From NCBI RefSeq assembly GCF_003591175.1, contig NZ_QYYG01000001.1, forward strand, positions 1,612,001 to 1,676,000: a stretch of 64,000 nt of DNA. The letters run 5' to 3'. Below are positions 17,135-25,618 of this stretch, in pieces. The notes below the pieces were generated by a model. That model had not been told where the DNA came from and did no database searches. It saw only the letters and a program-made list of their open reading frames with translations. The stretch is from Serratia inhibens. GTDB lineage: Bacteria; Pseudomonadota; Gammaproteobacteria; Enterobacterales; Enterobacteriaceae. The stretch's first letter is position 1; every line of letters starts with the position of its first letter. The position numbers and the translations under genes are program-made.

Positions 17135-18064
17135 TTACAAGCTGTTAGCGGAGGCGGATAAGCCATTTTGCAGCCGGGCGCGGCTTTGCGCCGCCTCTTC
17201 GCCCAGAAAATTGACCAGCGTGGCTAATGTCGCGGGCATCATCGCCCGTTCAGGATAGACCAAATAGTAGGCCGCGCCGCTGACCACGCTGAGCGGGAAC
17301 GGCGTAACGACGCGCTGCGCCTGGATATCTTCCTCCAGCAGGCACAAGTCGCCGATGGCGATGCCAAAACCTTGCAACGCGGCACTCATCGCCAGATCCA
17401 GAGTATCAAAATGCTGCGCCTTGCCGGAGGGCAGCGTCTCCAGCCCCGCCGCCTTCAGCCACAGCAGCCAGTCGCGGCGATCGCGCGTGGGATGCAGCAG
17501 GGTTTTCTCCGCCAGATCGGCCGGGGTTGGCGGGCGGGCTAAATCGGGAAGGTAAGACGGCGTGCAGACCGGCGTGAGGATTTCATCGAACAGATGATGC
17601 ACCGCCAGCTTTTTGCCCTGCGGTTGACCGAACACCACCGCAGCATCGAAGTGCTCTGCGCTGAAATCCAACCCGTGCGATACCGAGGCGGTCAGTTCGA
17701 TATGCATTTCCGGGCGTTCGTTTTGCAATCGGATAATACGCGGCAATACCCAGCGCATGGCGCAGGTCGGGCACTTGATGCGCAAGGTGCCCGGCTGCGC
17801 CCCAATCCGCGCCAACGCCTCGCCCAGTTGCCCCAGCGCCTGCTGCACCGGCGCCAGCAGCATGGCACCCTGTGGGGTCAGCGTCAGCCCGCGCGCCCGG
17901 CGGCTGAACAGCGGATAGCCCAGATGCTGCTCCAGCCCGAGGATCTGACGGCTGACCGCGCCTTGCGTCAGGTGCAGTGTCTGGGCGGCATGAGTGAAAT
18001 TAAGGCGCTGAGCCACCACCACAAAAGTTTTCAAAACGTCGAGCGACGGCAGAGATGTCTGCAT
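17135..18064 (-). CDS. LysR-family regulator (GcvA-like)
   Basis: A 309-residue LTTR: helix-turn-helix at about residues 8-65 (LNFTHAAQTLHLTQGAVSRQI), then a GcvA-like effector domain (LRIKCPTCAMRWVLPRI, HFDAAVVFG, GFGIAIGDL). It is divergent from an aminotransferase gene and an amino-acid-binding-protein gene. A perfect inverted repeat sits between them at 18078-18102. It therefore most likely controls the aminotransferase operon. The ribosome-binding site at 18064 is weak. Confidence 0.9.
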   Translation of the reverse strand: MQTSLPSLDVLKTFVVVAQRLNFTHAAQTLHLTQGAVSRQILGLEQHLGYPLFSRRARGLTLTPQGAMLLAPVQQALGQLGEALARIGAQPGTLRIKCPTCAMRWVLPRIIRLQNERPEMHIELTASVSHGLDFSAEHFDAAVVFGQPQGKKLAVHHLFDEILTPVCTPSYLPDLARPPTPADLAEKTLLHPTRDRRDWLLWLKAAGLETLPSGKAQHFDTLDLAMSAALQGFGIAIGDLCLLEEDIQAQRVVTPFPLSVVSGAAYYLVYPERAMMPATLATLVNFLGEEAAQSRARLQNGLSASANSL

Positions 18065-18077
18065 AGCGGGCCTCGGT

Positions 18078-18102
18078 TAGCCATGATTTTAACTCATGGC
18101 TA
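18078..18102. promoter_or_regulatory. Perfect 9-bp inverted repeat, probable LysR operator
   Basis: TAGCCATGA and TCATGGCTA flank a seven-base spacer between the divergent LysR and aminotransferase genes. The size and position suit a LysR-type binding site; the T-N11-A form is only partly met. Confidence 0.55.
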
Positions 18103-18184
18103 GTATGACAAACATTCCCTTGTCCGCCTACCGGCACTGATGCTTAATCAATCAATACTTCTCCCCTTTTTCCAGGAGCCAATC

Positions 18185-19339
18185 ATGCAGAGCGCCTGCT
18201 CACAACGCTCGAAATTGCCGGATGTCGGCACCACCATTTTCACCGTAATCGGCCAGCTCAGCGCGGAACATCAGGCACTGAACCTGTCGCAGGGCGCACC
18301 GAACTTCGCCTGCCAACCGCAACTGGTTGAGGCGGTGGCGCAAGCCATGCGCGCAGGTCATAACCAGTACGCGCCGATGAGTGGCGTGGCCGCATTGCGC
18401 GCTGCGTTGGCGGATAAAGTTGAACGATTGTATGGCGCACGTTATGACGCCGACGAAGAAATCACGGTCATCGCCAGCGCCAGCGAAGGATTGTATTCCG
18501 CCATCAGTGCGCTGGTGCACCCGGGCGATGAGGTGATTTATTTCGAACCGGCGTTCGACAGCTACGCGCCGATTGTCCGCCTGCAAGGCGCCACGCCGAT
18601 AGCCATCAAGCTGTCGTTGCAGGACTTGCACATTGACTGGGACGAAGTCGCCGCCGCCATCAATAGCAAAACGCGGATGATCATCGTCAACAGCCCGCAT
18701 AACCCAACCGGCAGCGTGTTCGGCGAGCATGACATTGAGCGCCTGACCGCTCTGACACGCAATACCGATATCGTTATCCTGTCCGACGAGGTTTACGAAC
18801 ACGTGGTATTCGACGGCGATATCCACCACAGCATGGCGCGCCACCCGCAATTGGCCGAACGCAGCGTGATTGTGTCGTCGTTTGGCAAAACCTATCACGT
18901 TACCGGCTGGCGCGTCGGTTACTGCATGGCGCCGGCGGCGCTGATGGATGAGATCCGCAAGGTACACCAGTTTATGGTGTTCTCCGCCGATACGCCGATG
19001 CAATACGCCTTCGCCGAAGCGCTGGGCAATCCGCAAAGCTATCTGGGGCTGGCGGATTTCTATCAGCAAAAACGCGATTTGCTGGCCAGCGCTTTGCAAG
19101 ATTCGCGCTTTGAATTATTACCCAGCCGTGGCAGTTTCTTTATGCTGGCCCGCTTTAGCGGTTTCAGCAGCGAAAGCGACAACGATTTTGCGGTGCGTTT
19201 AATCCGTGAAGCGAAAGTCGCGACTATCCCGCTGTCTGCGTTTTACAGCGACGGGACCGACACCGGCATCATCCGGCTGAGTTTTTCAAAAGATAACGAA
19301 ACCCTGCTGGAAGGCGCACGCCGTCTGTGTCAGGTGTAA
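18185..19339 (+). CDS. PLP-dependent aminotransferase (MetB/YbdL-like class I)
   Basis: A 384-residue fold-type I aminotransferase resembling E. coli YbdL, a methionine aminotransferase, in segments such as LNLSQGAPNFACQP, NQYAPMSG, SPHNPTGSVF, SDEVYEHVVF and SSFGKTYHVTGWRVGYC. The lysine of SSFGKTYH is the PLP-binding residue and the Arg of IIRLSFS near the C terminus binds the substrate carboxylate. CAGGAG lies six bases before the ATG at 18185; the upstream in-frame ATG at 18140 lacks one. The following gene encodes an amino-acid-binding protein, so uptake and transamination of an amino acid are probably linked. Confidence 0.9.
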   Translation: MQSACSQRSKLPDVGTTIFTVIGQLSAEHQALNLSQGAPNFACQPQLVEAVAQAMRAGHNQYAPMSGVAALRAALADKVERLYGARYDADEEITVIASASEGLYSAISALVHPGDEVIYFEPAFDSYAPIVRLQGATPIAIKLSLQDLHIDWDEVAAAINSKTRMIIVNSPHNPTGSVFGEHDIERLTALTRNTDIVILSDEVYEHVVFDGDIHHSMARHPQLAERSVIVSSFGKTYHVTGWRVGYCMAPAALMDEIRKVHQFMVFSADTPMQYAFAEALGNPQSYLGLADFYQQKRDLLASALQDSRFELLPSRGSFFMLARFSGFSSESDNDFAVRLIREAKVATIPLSAFYSDGTDTGIIRLSFSKDNETLLEGARRLCQV

Positions 19340-19381
19340 TGCATTCACTTTTGGTTTGACCATGGGAAAAAGGCACTGACT

Positions 19382-20161
19382 ATGAAATCACTGAAAACGC
19401 TGATCGCTGTGGGCTGCCTGCTGGCCGCCGGTTCCTCTCTGGCGGCGGAAAATACGCTGCGCTTCGGCCTGGAAGCGCTGTATCCGCCGTTCGAATCCAA
19501 ATCCGCCAGCGGCACGCTGGAAGGCTTCGATATCGATCTGGGTAACGCGGTCTGCGCCGCCGCCCAGTTGAAGTGCAGTTGGGTCGAGACCTCGTTCGAC
19601 AGCCTGATCCCGGCGTTGAAGGCACGCAAGTTTGACGCCATCAACTCGGCGATGAACGTCACCGACCAGCGCCGCCAGGCAATTGACTTTACCGACTCCA
19701 TCTATCAAGTGCCGAACCGCCTGATCGCCAAAACCGACAGCGGCCTGCTGCCCAACGCCAAATCGCTGGCGGGCAAACACGTCGGCGTGCTGCAAGGATC
19801 TATTCAGGAAACCTACGCCAAATCCCACTGGGCGCCGCAGGGCGTGGACGTGGTGTCCTATCAGGATCAAAACCAGGCGTACCTTGACCTGACCGCCGGC
19901 CGCCTCGACGCCACCCTGGTGATGGCGCCGTCAGGGCAAAGCGGTTTCCTGGCGCGCCCGGACGGCAAGGGCTTCGCCTTCGTCGGCGATGCGGTCAGCG
20001 ATGACAAGATCCTCGGTGAAGGCATTGCCTTCGGTCTGCGCAAAGGGGATGACGAATTGAAGAAAAAGCTGAACGACGCGATCGTGAAAGTGAAGCAGCA
20101 AGGCACCGTGACCGAGCTGGCGAAGAAGTATTTTGGCGATATCGACGTGACGGTGAAATAA
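19382..20161 (+). CDS. Periplasmic amino-acid-binding protein (ABC transporter family 3)
   Basis: A 259-residue solute-binding protein of the HisJ/ArtJ type. A signal peptide ends near AAGSSLAAENT. The mature part starts with LRFGLEALYPPFESK and has FDIDLGNAVCAA and DSLIPALKARKFDAINSAMNV, all typical of basic or polar amino-acid-binding proteins. No permease or ATPase gene follows, so it must use components encoded elsewhere. It lies 42 bases after the aminotransferase and is probably in the same operon. AAGG precedes the ATG. Confidence 0.92.
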   Translation: MKSLKTLIAVGCLLAAGSSLAAENTLRFGLEALYPPFESKSASGTLEGFDIDLGNAVCAAAQLKCSWVETSFDSLIPALKARKFDAINSAMNVTDQRRQAIDFTDSIYQVPNRLIAKTDSGLLPNAKSLAGKHVGVLQGSIQETYAKSHWAPQGVDVVSYQDQNQAYLDLTAGRLDATLVMAPSGQSGFLARPDGKGFAFVGDAVSDDKILGEGIAFGLRKGDDELKKKLNDAIVKVKQQGTVTELAKKYFGDIDVTVK

Positions 20162-20240
20162 GCGCCTCCCTCAGGCCGTTCACAATGAGTAAGGTGACGC
20201 TGGGGAATGTATCTTTTAGTCTACCTCTGTCTGGCCGATA

Positions 20241-20272
20241 AAAATGGCTCCGTTACTAACTGGAGCCATTTT
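20241..20272. terminator. Bidirectional terminator
   Basis: AATGGCTCC and GGAGCCATT form a perfect stem flanked by AA before and TT after, between the convergent binding-protein gene and the minus-strand module. Confidence 0.8.
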
Positions 20273-20284
20273 CACCTTAAAAAC

Positions 20285-20503
20285 TTAAGCTTTCAGCTTA
20301 CGGCGTAACTCACTCATTGAAGCTCGCGTGCTCAGTTTATTATCAGTCACGTCGGCCTCACCGTCTTTTCCGTAAACCCCGGAAGTTCCGCAAAGCAGAC
20401 GTTCTGTCTCCGCTACGAGTAAACTCTTCATAGTCTTACGATGCCTGCTCATGACCATTTCGACAGTCACTTCACGGGCAACAACTTTAGCAGATGATGA
20501 CAT
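20285..20503 (-). CDS. Small basic protein of unknown function (module gene 2)
   Basis: A 72-residue protein rich in basic and hydroxyl residues, ending in SMSELRRKLKA. I do not recognise it. GGGGAGGG lies directly before its ATG, inside the end of the previous gene, so it is translated as a separate product and overlaps that gene by 17 bases. Both genes have clearly lower GC than their neighbours. A two-gene module with a small partner suggests a toxin-antitoxin or similar pair, but no known family motif supports that. Confidence 0.6.
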   Translation of the reverse strand: MSSSAKVVAREVTVEMVMSRHRKTMKSLLVAETERLLCGTSGVYGKDGEADVTDNKLSTRASMSELRRKLKA

Positions 20504-21065
20504 AATCCCTCCCCGTCGAAGTTGACTTAAAGGCTCTCATGTTAGGTGGCAGAAGCGGTGTAATGCTCTTTTTCAACCTTCCCGTTTTGACATTAACACG
20601 GGGTGTTGTGCTCAACCCAAGCAAACAATCATAAATCTCAACCAGATCTGCCTGTCGCTTAGCTCCGGTTTGAGAGGGGAGAGCCGCTTGAAAAACAAAA
20701 CCACCGAGATTGAAAGTATTGTAGTGCTCCAGCATAAGTGATGCAACATTGAGCAATACAGTTCCATTTCCCAGTCCCTTGCTGGAGTAATGGAAAAAAT
20801 TACCAAATGATTCAATATCATGAAAGCGGTCAAAATAAACTTCCGCCATGAGAGGATCAGGAAAACTACAGTCTTGAGGAAGTGCATACCCTAATTGGTT
20901 AAGCTCACGTTCTGAGTTTATATGTCGGGCTACCACAGAATAAAACTCACCCGATACCATAAACTTATAAGAATAATGCGTTGCTCGATCATAGGTAAAA
21001 CGCTTGCGCTCCCAACCACAACCGTCGTCAGGAAGCACTTCGTCGTAGTGCATTCTATAGTGCAT
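20487..21065 (-). CDS. Protein of unknown function (module gene 1)
   Basis: A 192-residue soluble protein without signal peptide or membrane segments. It has aromatic-rich parts (MSGEFYSVV-like strand, FHDIESFGNFFHYSSKGLGNG) and a C-terminal basic region (KTGRLKKSITPLLPPN). I cannot place it in a family. It starts at 21065 or at a second ATG four codons on; neither has a strong ribosome-binding site. It is the first gene of an AT-rich pair inserted between the amino-acid-binding-protein gene and ddlA, which suggests a transferred accessory module. Confidence 0.62.
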   Translation of the reverse strand: MHYRMHYDEVLPDDGCGWERKRFTYDRATHYSYKFMVSGEFYSVVARHINSERELNQLGYALPQDCSFPDPLMAEVYFDRFHDIESFGNFFHYSSKGLGNGTVLLNVASLMLEHYNTFNLGGFVFQAALPSQTGAKRQADLVEIYDCLLGLSTTPRVNVKTGRLKKSITPLLPPNMRAFKSTSTGRDYVIIC

Positions 21066-21172
21066 TAGTATCAGGAATTCCTTTTAACTGAGACTAGATA
21101 ACAACAATTTTTTCCCTTAAGAACCTTCGGGTATTACCTGCCCTTAAGAACAAAAAGATGAACGTGATAACT

Positions 21173-21210
21173 TTTATGAGGCTGGAACTCCCTTGGACCA
21201 GCCTCATAAA
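21173..21210. terminator. Terminator after ddlA
   Basis: TTTATGAGGCTGG and CCAGCCTCATAAA form a perfect 13-bp stem with a 12-base loop. On the plus side a TTTTT run follows ten bases later. Confidence 0.7.
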
Positions 21211-21250
21211 TACCTTTTTACCAAAAAACAACGCGAGAAATATCCGATTA

Positions 21251-22354
21251 TTACCGCTCGAACACCGAACTGTTAAGCGCGCGATCTTGCTGATGGCGTT
21301 CAAGCGCCAGCTCGATCAACCGGGTAATCAGCTTGCTGTAGCTGACGCCGCTGGCTGCCCACAGTTTGGGATACATGCTGATATTGGTGAAGCCCGGCAG
21401 CGTGTTGATCTCGTTAATCACCACGTTGTTGTCCGGCGTCAGGAACACGTCAACGCGCGCCAGGCCGAAGCATTCCAGTGCCCGGAACGCTTTTAGCGCC
21501 ACGTCGCGAATTTTGTCGCTGACTTCCGGTGCGATCTCTGCCGGCACCACTACCTGCGCGCCCTGCTCGTTGATGTATTTGGTGTCGTAAGAGTAGAAAG
21601 CGTCGCTCAGCACGATTTCACCACACAGGCTGGCCTGCGGTTCGTCATTGCCCAACACCGCGCACTCAATCTCGCGGCCGACAATCGCCGACTCCACCAG
21701 CACCTTGTGATCGAAGCTGAACGCCAGCGCCAAAGCGGCGTCAAAGCCGGCCCGATCCTGCACCTTGCTGACCCCCACCGAAGAGCCCTGGTTAGCCGGT
21801 TTGATAAACAACGGCAGGCCCAAACGTTCGCTAAGCTGATCGAAATCGTATTTGCTGCGATTGGTGCGCGTCAGGGTGACAAAGGGGGCAACCGCCAGCC
21901 CGGCATCGCGCAGCAGGCGTTTGGTGACGTCTTTGTCCATGCTGACCGCCGAACCCAACACGCCAGCACCGACGAACGGCATATTGGCCATCCGCAACAG
22001 CCCCTGCAGTGAACCGTCTTCGCCCAGCGTGCCGTGTACGATCGGGAATACCACGTCGAGCTGGCCCAGTGCGCCGGCACTGCTCGCCTCAATCAGTTGC
22101 TGTTTCTCCTGACCGGGGATCAGCGCCACATTTTTATTTGAGCGGTTCAGCGCGATCAGCGCCGGGTTTTCCGCATTCAGCAGGTAATTGGAAGCATCGT
22201 TAATGTGCCATTGTCCCTGCTTGTCGATCCCCAGCAGCGTGACGTCAAACTTCTCTTTGTCGATAGCGTCCACAATGTTTTTTGCCGACTGCAGAGACAC
22301 CTCATGCTCAGCCGATTTACCGCCAAAGATCACCCCAACCCGTAATTTAGTCAC
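21251..22354 (-). CDS. ddlA: D-alanine--D-alanine ligase A
   Basis: A 367-residue ATP-grasp ligase matching E. coli DdlA (364 residues) in size and sequence: [19 protein letters not shown] at the N terminus, [32 protein letters not shown] in the ATP-grasp region, IECAVLGND, and [13 protein letters not shown] with the Mg-binding residues. It joins two D-alanines for the peptidoglycan stem peptide in the cytoplasm. The length and the C-terminal [12 protein letters not shown] extension fit DdlA rather than DdlB, and no mur cluster surrounds it. Confidence 0.96.
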   Translation of the reverse strand: MTKLRVGVIFGGKSAEHEVSLQSAKNIVDAIDKEKFDVTLLGIDKQGQWHINDASNYLLNAENPALIALNRSNKNVALIPGQEKQQLIEASSAGALGQLDVVFPIVHGTLGEDGSLQGLLRMANMPFVGAGVLGSAVSMDKDVTKRLLRDAGLAVAPFVTLTRTNRSKYDFDQLSERLGLPLFIKPANQGSSVGVSKVQDRAGFDAALALAFSFDHKVLVESAIVGREIECAVLGNDEPQASLCGEIVLSDAFYSYDTKYINEQGAQVVVPAEIAPEVSDKIRDVALKAFRALECFGLARVDVFLTPDNNVVINEINTLPGFTNISMYPKLWAASGVSYSKLITRLIELALERHQQDRALNSSVFER

Positions 22355-22523
22355 GCCCTGAATCCTTCTGAAAAATCATGCAAAAAAAGTCGTTTATCAC
22401 AATAAACGCATTGCCCGATGGCGGCAATCGTTGTCATCAGGAAACTTCTTATGCCACGGAATGTACAATCCCCACCATCCAAACCATATACACTTCGTAT
22501 ATTATTCCTTTAAGGAGCAGCCT

Positions 22524-22727
22524 ATGGGCATTGTGAAAATTTCAGATGCGCTGCATGACGATCTGCGCCTCGCCAGCCTGACGATGACGCGTTCGATCAA
22601 CGCGCAGGCGGAATACTGGATCAAGATCGGCATGCTGGCGGAGTTCCATCCAGAATTGACCTACCCCCAACTGGTAAAAAAAATGATGAAAGATAACGCG
22701 CTGACGCTGAAGGAGATTGTCGGGTGA
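22524..22727 (+). CDS. ParD-like antitoxin-family protein
   Basis: A 67-residue protein (MGIVKISDALHDDLRLAS, then MTRSINAQAEYWIKIG) with the strand-helix-helix pattern of ribbon-helix-helix proteins. It fits the ParD-like antitoxin family. AAGGAG lies seven bases before the ATG at 22524; the frame is open from 22431 without a better start. It overlaps the following map gene by four bases (GTGA), so the two are translationally coupled. No ParE toxin is present. Such ParD-like/Map pairs occur in other proteobacteria, as I recall, and their meaning is not established. Confidence 0.82.
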   Translation: MGIVKISDALHDDLRLASLTMTRSINAQAEYWIKIGMLAEFHPELTYPQLVKKMMKDNALTLKEIVG

Positions 22728-23518
22728 AACAGATTGTGATCAAAACGCCGGAAGAGATCGCCAAAATGCGTCACTCTGGCGCACTGCTGGCCAAGGTGTT
22801 TGCTATGCTCGATGGGGTGATTGTCGAAGGTATGTCGACCATGGAAATTAACGATCGCGCCGAAGCCTTTATCGTCGATGAGTTGAAATCGCGCCCGGCC
22901 AGCAAGGGCCAGTACGATTTCCCTTACGTGCTGAATACCTCGATCGACGACGTGATTTGCCACGGCATTCCTTCGGCCAGCAAAATCCTGCGTTCCGGCA
23001 TGATCGTTAACGTCGACATTACGCTGGAAAACGGCGGTTACATTGCCGACTCCAGCAAGATGTACTGTATCGGCCAGACTACGCCATTGGCCAAACGGCT
23101 GGTGAACAACGTGTATGAGTCCCTGTGGCAAGGCATCCGCGCGGTAAAACCTGGCGCAACCTTGGGGGATATCGGTCATGCCATTCAGCAGCACGCGGAA
23201 CAGGCCGGTTACAGCATCGTGCGTGAATACTGTGGCCACGGCATCGGCCGCGATATGCACGAAGAGCCGGCGGTGCTGCACTTCGGCCAGCCGGGCACCG
23301 GTATGGTGTTGCAGGAAGGGATGGTATTTACCATCGAACCCATGATTAACCAGGGCGACCACCGGATCAAGCAGAAGAAAGACGGCTGGACGGTGGTGAC
23401 CCGCGACAAAAAGCTGTCTGCCCAATGGGAGCACACCGTGGCGGTTACCGCAGACGGCGTGGAAATCCTGACGCTGCGTGACGAAGAGCGCCAGGCCGGG
23501 TACGCAGAACGCTATTAA
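22724..23518 (+). CDS. map: Type I methionine aminopeptidase
   Basis: A 264-residue dinuclear metalloprotease that removes the N-terminal Met from new proteins. The metal ligands match E. coli Map with a shift of one: D98, D109, H172, E205 and E236, and the active-site H80 is also kept. Starts with GTG overlapping the stop of the ParD-like gene. It is not next to rpsB, the usual neighbour of the housekeeping map gene, so this is probably a second copy; that is inference. The 16-bp repeat block begins inside its last codons. Confidence 0.95.
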   Translation: MKQIVIKTPEEIAKMRHSGALLAKVFAMLDGVIVEGMSTMEINDRAEAFIVDELKSRPASKGQYDFPYVLNTSIDDVICHGIPSASKILRSGMIVNVDITLENGGYIADSSKMYCIGQTTPLAKRLVNNVYESLWQGIRAVKPGATLGDIGHAIQQHAEQAGYSIVREYCGHGIGRDMHEEPAVLHFGQPGTGMVLQEGMVFTIEPMINQGDHRIKQKKDGWTVVTRDKKLSAQWEHTVAVTADGVEILTLRDEERQAGYAERY

Positions 23519-23574
23519 GCTACCAAGCCAATAAGTTATTAAGCTAACAAATCATTAAGCCAACAAACGACTAA
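23511..23574. repeat. Four in-phase 16-bp repeats at the end of map
   Basis: Four contiguous units start at 23511, 23527, 23543 and 23559: GCTATTAAGCTACCAA, GCCAATAAGTTATTAA, GCTAACAAATCATTAA and GCCAACAAACGACTAA. They have the same length and pattern as the array around the ParF/ParG-like genes about 11 kb upstream. The first unit covers the map stop codon. Confidence 0.8.
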
Positions 23575-23581
23575 ATTAATT

Positions 23582-23719
23582 TACCCGATGGATTTCAAAC
23601 GGCGGTAACGGCAAGAACCACTGGTCATGCAGGGGCGCAGCATGCGGTGCCCACGCTAATCGAGACGAATATCTTCGTCCTCTGGGGTAAGCGCGCCGCC
23701 GTTTGAAAGACGACAGGTA
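23582..23719. mobile_element. MITE-like element with long imperfect terminal inverted repeats
   Basis: A 138-bp element. Its left end TACCCGATGGATTTCAAACG and the reverse complement of its right end TACCTGTCGTCTTTCAAACG match at most positions, and both continue into GCGG. It has no transposase. The last bases lie directly before the dld ribosome-binding site, so the element forms most of the dld leader. Related ends are seen at 46525-46725 and 58175-58301. Confidence 0.6.
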
Positions 23720-23735
23720 TGACAGGGAGATCGGC

Positions 23736-25445
23736 ATGACGCAGTCAGGTAACCAGGCATTTCTCGCTCAGCTCAAAGACATCGTCGGCGGCCCGCAGCT
23801 GCTGACCGGCGAACGCAGCACCGAACGTTATCGCAAGGGGTTCCGCTCCGGCGAAGGCAAAGCGCTGGCGGTGGTGTTCCCTACCCGCCTGTTGCAGCTG
23901 TGGCGGATACTGGAGGCCTGCGTGGCCGCCGACAAAATCGTCATCATGCAGGCGGCGAACACCGGCCTGACCGAAGGCTCGACGCCCAGCGGCAACGATT
24001 ATGACCGCGATATCGTCATCGTCAGCACCCTGCGGCTCGATCACGTGCAGGTGCTGGACAACGGCAAACAGGTGGTCGGCTTCCCCGGCAGCACCCTCAA
24101 TCAACTGGAAAAGTTGCTGAAACCCTACGGCCGAGAGCCGCATTCGGTGATCGGCTCTTCCTGCATCGGCGCTTCGGTTATTGGCGGCGTGTGCAATAAC
24201 TCCGGCGGTTCGCTGGTGAAACGCGGCCCGGCCTACACCGAAATGGCGCTGTACGCCCAGTTGGGTAAAGACGGCCAACTGCGGCTGGTGAACCATCTGG
24301 GGATTAAACTCGGCGACACGCCGGAAGAGATCCTTACCCGGCTGGAGAAAGCCGACTACCGGCCGGAGGACGTCGAGCACGGCGAACTGCGCGCCTCCGA
24401 CAACGAATACGCCAGCCGGGTGCGCGACGTCGATGCCGATACCCCGTCCCGCTTCAACGCGGATAAACGGCGCCTGTTCGAGGCCTCCGGCTGCGCCGGC
24501 AAGCTGGCGGTGTTTGCGGTACGCCTGGACACCTTCGAGAAAGAAGGCAAAGAGCAGGTATTTTATATCGGCACCAACGACACCGCCGTGTTGACCGAGC
24601 TGCGCCGCCATATGCTCGGCAAATTCGACAATCTGCCGGTGGCCGGCGAATACATGCACCGCGATATTTTCGATATCGCCGAAGTGTACGGCAAAGACAC
24701 CTTTATGATGATCGACAAGCTCGGCACCGATCAAATGCCGCGTTTCTTCACCCTGAAAGGCCGCGTGGACGCCAGCTTCAACAAACTGCCGCTGCTGCCG
24801 CACAACCTGACCGACCGGCTGATGCAGGGCCTGAGCCACCTGGCCCCCAGCCATCTGCCGAAGCGGATGAAAGAGTATCGAGAACGCTTTGAACATCACC
24901 TGCTGCTGAAAATGGCCGGCCCTGGCGTCGACGAAGCGCAGCGGTATCTGAGCCAGTACTTTGCCCAGGCCAAGGGCGCATTTTTCGCCTGCACCGCAGA
25001 CGAAGGCAAAAAGGCCTTCCTGCACCGTTTCGCCGCCGCCGGCGCGGCGGTGCGCTACCATGCGGTGCATGCCGACAAGGTAGAGGATATTCTGGCGCTG
25101 GATATTGCGCTGCGCCGCAACGATACCGAGTGGTTTGAAACCCTGCCGCCGGAAATCGACAGCCAACTGGTGCACAAACTCTATTACGGCCATTTTATGT
25201 GCCACGTATTCCACCAGGATTACGTGGTGAAAAAAGGCGTCGACAGCCACGCGCTGAAAGAACAAATGCTGGCGATCCTCGACCGGCGCGGCGCAGAATA
25301 CCCGGCCGAGCATAACGTCGGCCATCTCTACCACGCCAAGCCCGATCTGCAAGCGTTCTACCAATCTGCCGATCCGACCAACAGCTTTAACCCCGGTCTC
25401 GGCAAGACCAGCAAGCGGAAACATTGGGCCGGCAATACCCGGTAA
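23736..25445 (+). CDS. dld: Quinone-dependent D-lactate dehydrogenase
   Basis: A 569-residue FAD flavoprotein close to E. coli Dld (571 residues). The PCMH-type FAD domain has MQAANTGLTEGSTPSGNDYDRD and SSCIGASVIGGVCNNSGGSL; the C-terminal part keeps the conserved EHHLLLKMAG and KLYYGHFMCHVFHQDY segments. The protein attaches peripherally to the inner membrane and feeds electrons from D-lactate to quinone. AGGGAG lies six bases before the ATG at 23736; the upstream in-frame ATG at 23703 falls within the MITE-like element and is less likely. Confidence 0.96.
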   Translation: MTQSGNQAFLAQLKDIVGGPQLLTGERSTERYRKGFRSGEGKALAVVFPTRLLQLWRILEACVAADKIVIMQAANTGLTEGSTPSGNDYDRDIVIVSTLRLDHVQVLDNGKQVVGFPGSTLNQLEKLLKPYGREPHSVIGSSCIGASVIGGVCNNSGGSLVKRGPAYTEMALYAQLGKDGQLRLVNHLGIKLGDTPEEILTRLEKADYRPEDVEHGELRASDNEYASRVRDVDADTPSRFNADKRRLFEASGCAGKLAVFAVRLDTFEKEGKEQVFYIGTNDTAVLTELRRHMLGKFDNLPVAGEYMHRDIFDIAEVYGKDTFMMIDKLGTDQMPRFFTLKGRVDASFNKLPLLPHNLTDRLMQGLSHLAPSHLPKRMKEYRERFEHHLLLKMAGPGVDEAQRYLSQYFAQAKGAFFACTADEGKKAFLHRFAAAGAAVRYHAVHADKVEDILALDIALRRNDTEWFETLPPEIDSQLVHKLYYGHFMCHVFHQDYVVKKGVDSHALKEQMLAILDRRGAEYPAEHNVGHLYHAKPDLQAFYQSADPTNSFNPGLGKTSKRKHWAGNTR

Positions 25446-25465
25446 CATTTCCGCTTTCGGCCCGC

Positions 25466-25484
25466 GCCCCCGGCATGCGGGGGC
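25466..25484 (+). terminator. Hairpin after dld
   Basis: GCCCCC and GGGGGC pair around a seven-base loop 20 bases after the stop codon. No T-run. Confidence 0.5.
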
Positions 25485-25618
25485 AAAGCCGAAGTTCCCT
25501 TCTGCATCTTCGGCCCACATCCCCCTATCGTCTAGACTTAAAGACCGGTGCAGCCGCTTTTGCTGCGCCGTTCAAGGCGTATGTCATGCGTCACCATCCG
25601 CGACGAGAGGAACTCTTC

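Noticed and set aside
23745-25520. Long minus-strand open frame opposite dld
   Set aside because: It is antisense to the clear dld gene, and its composition is typical of a shadow of a high-GC gene.
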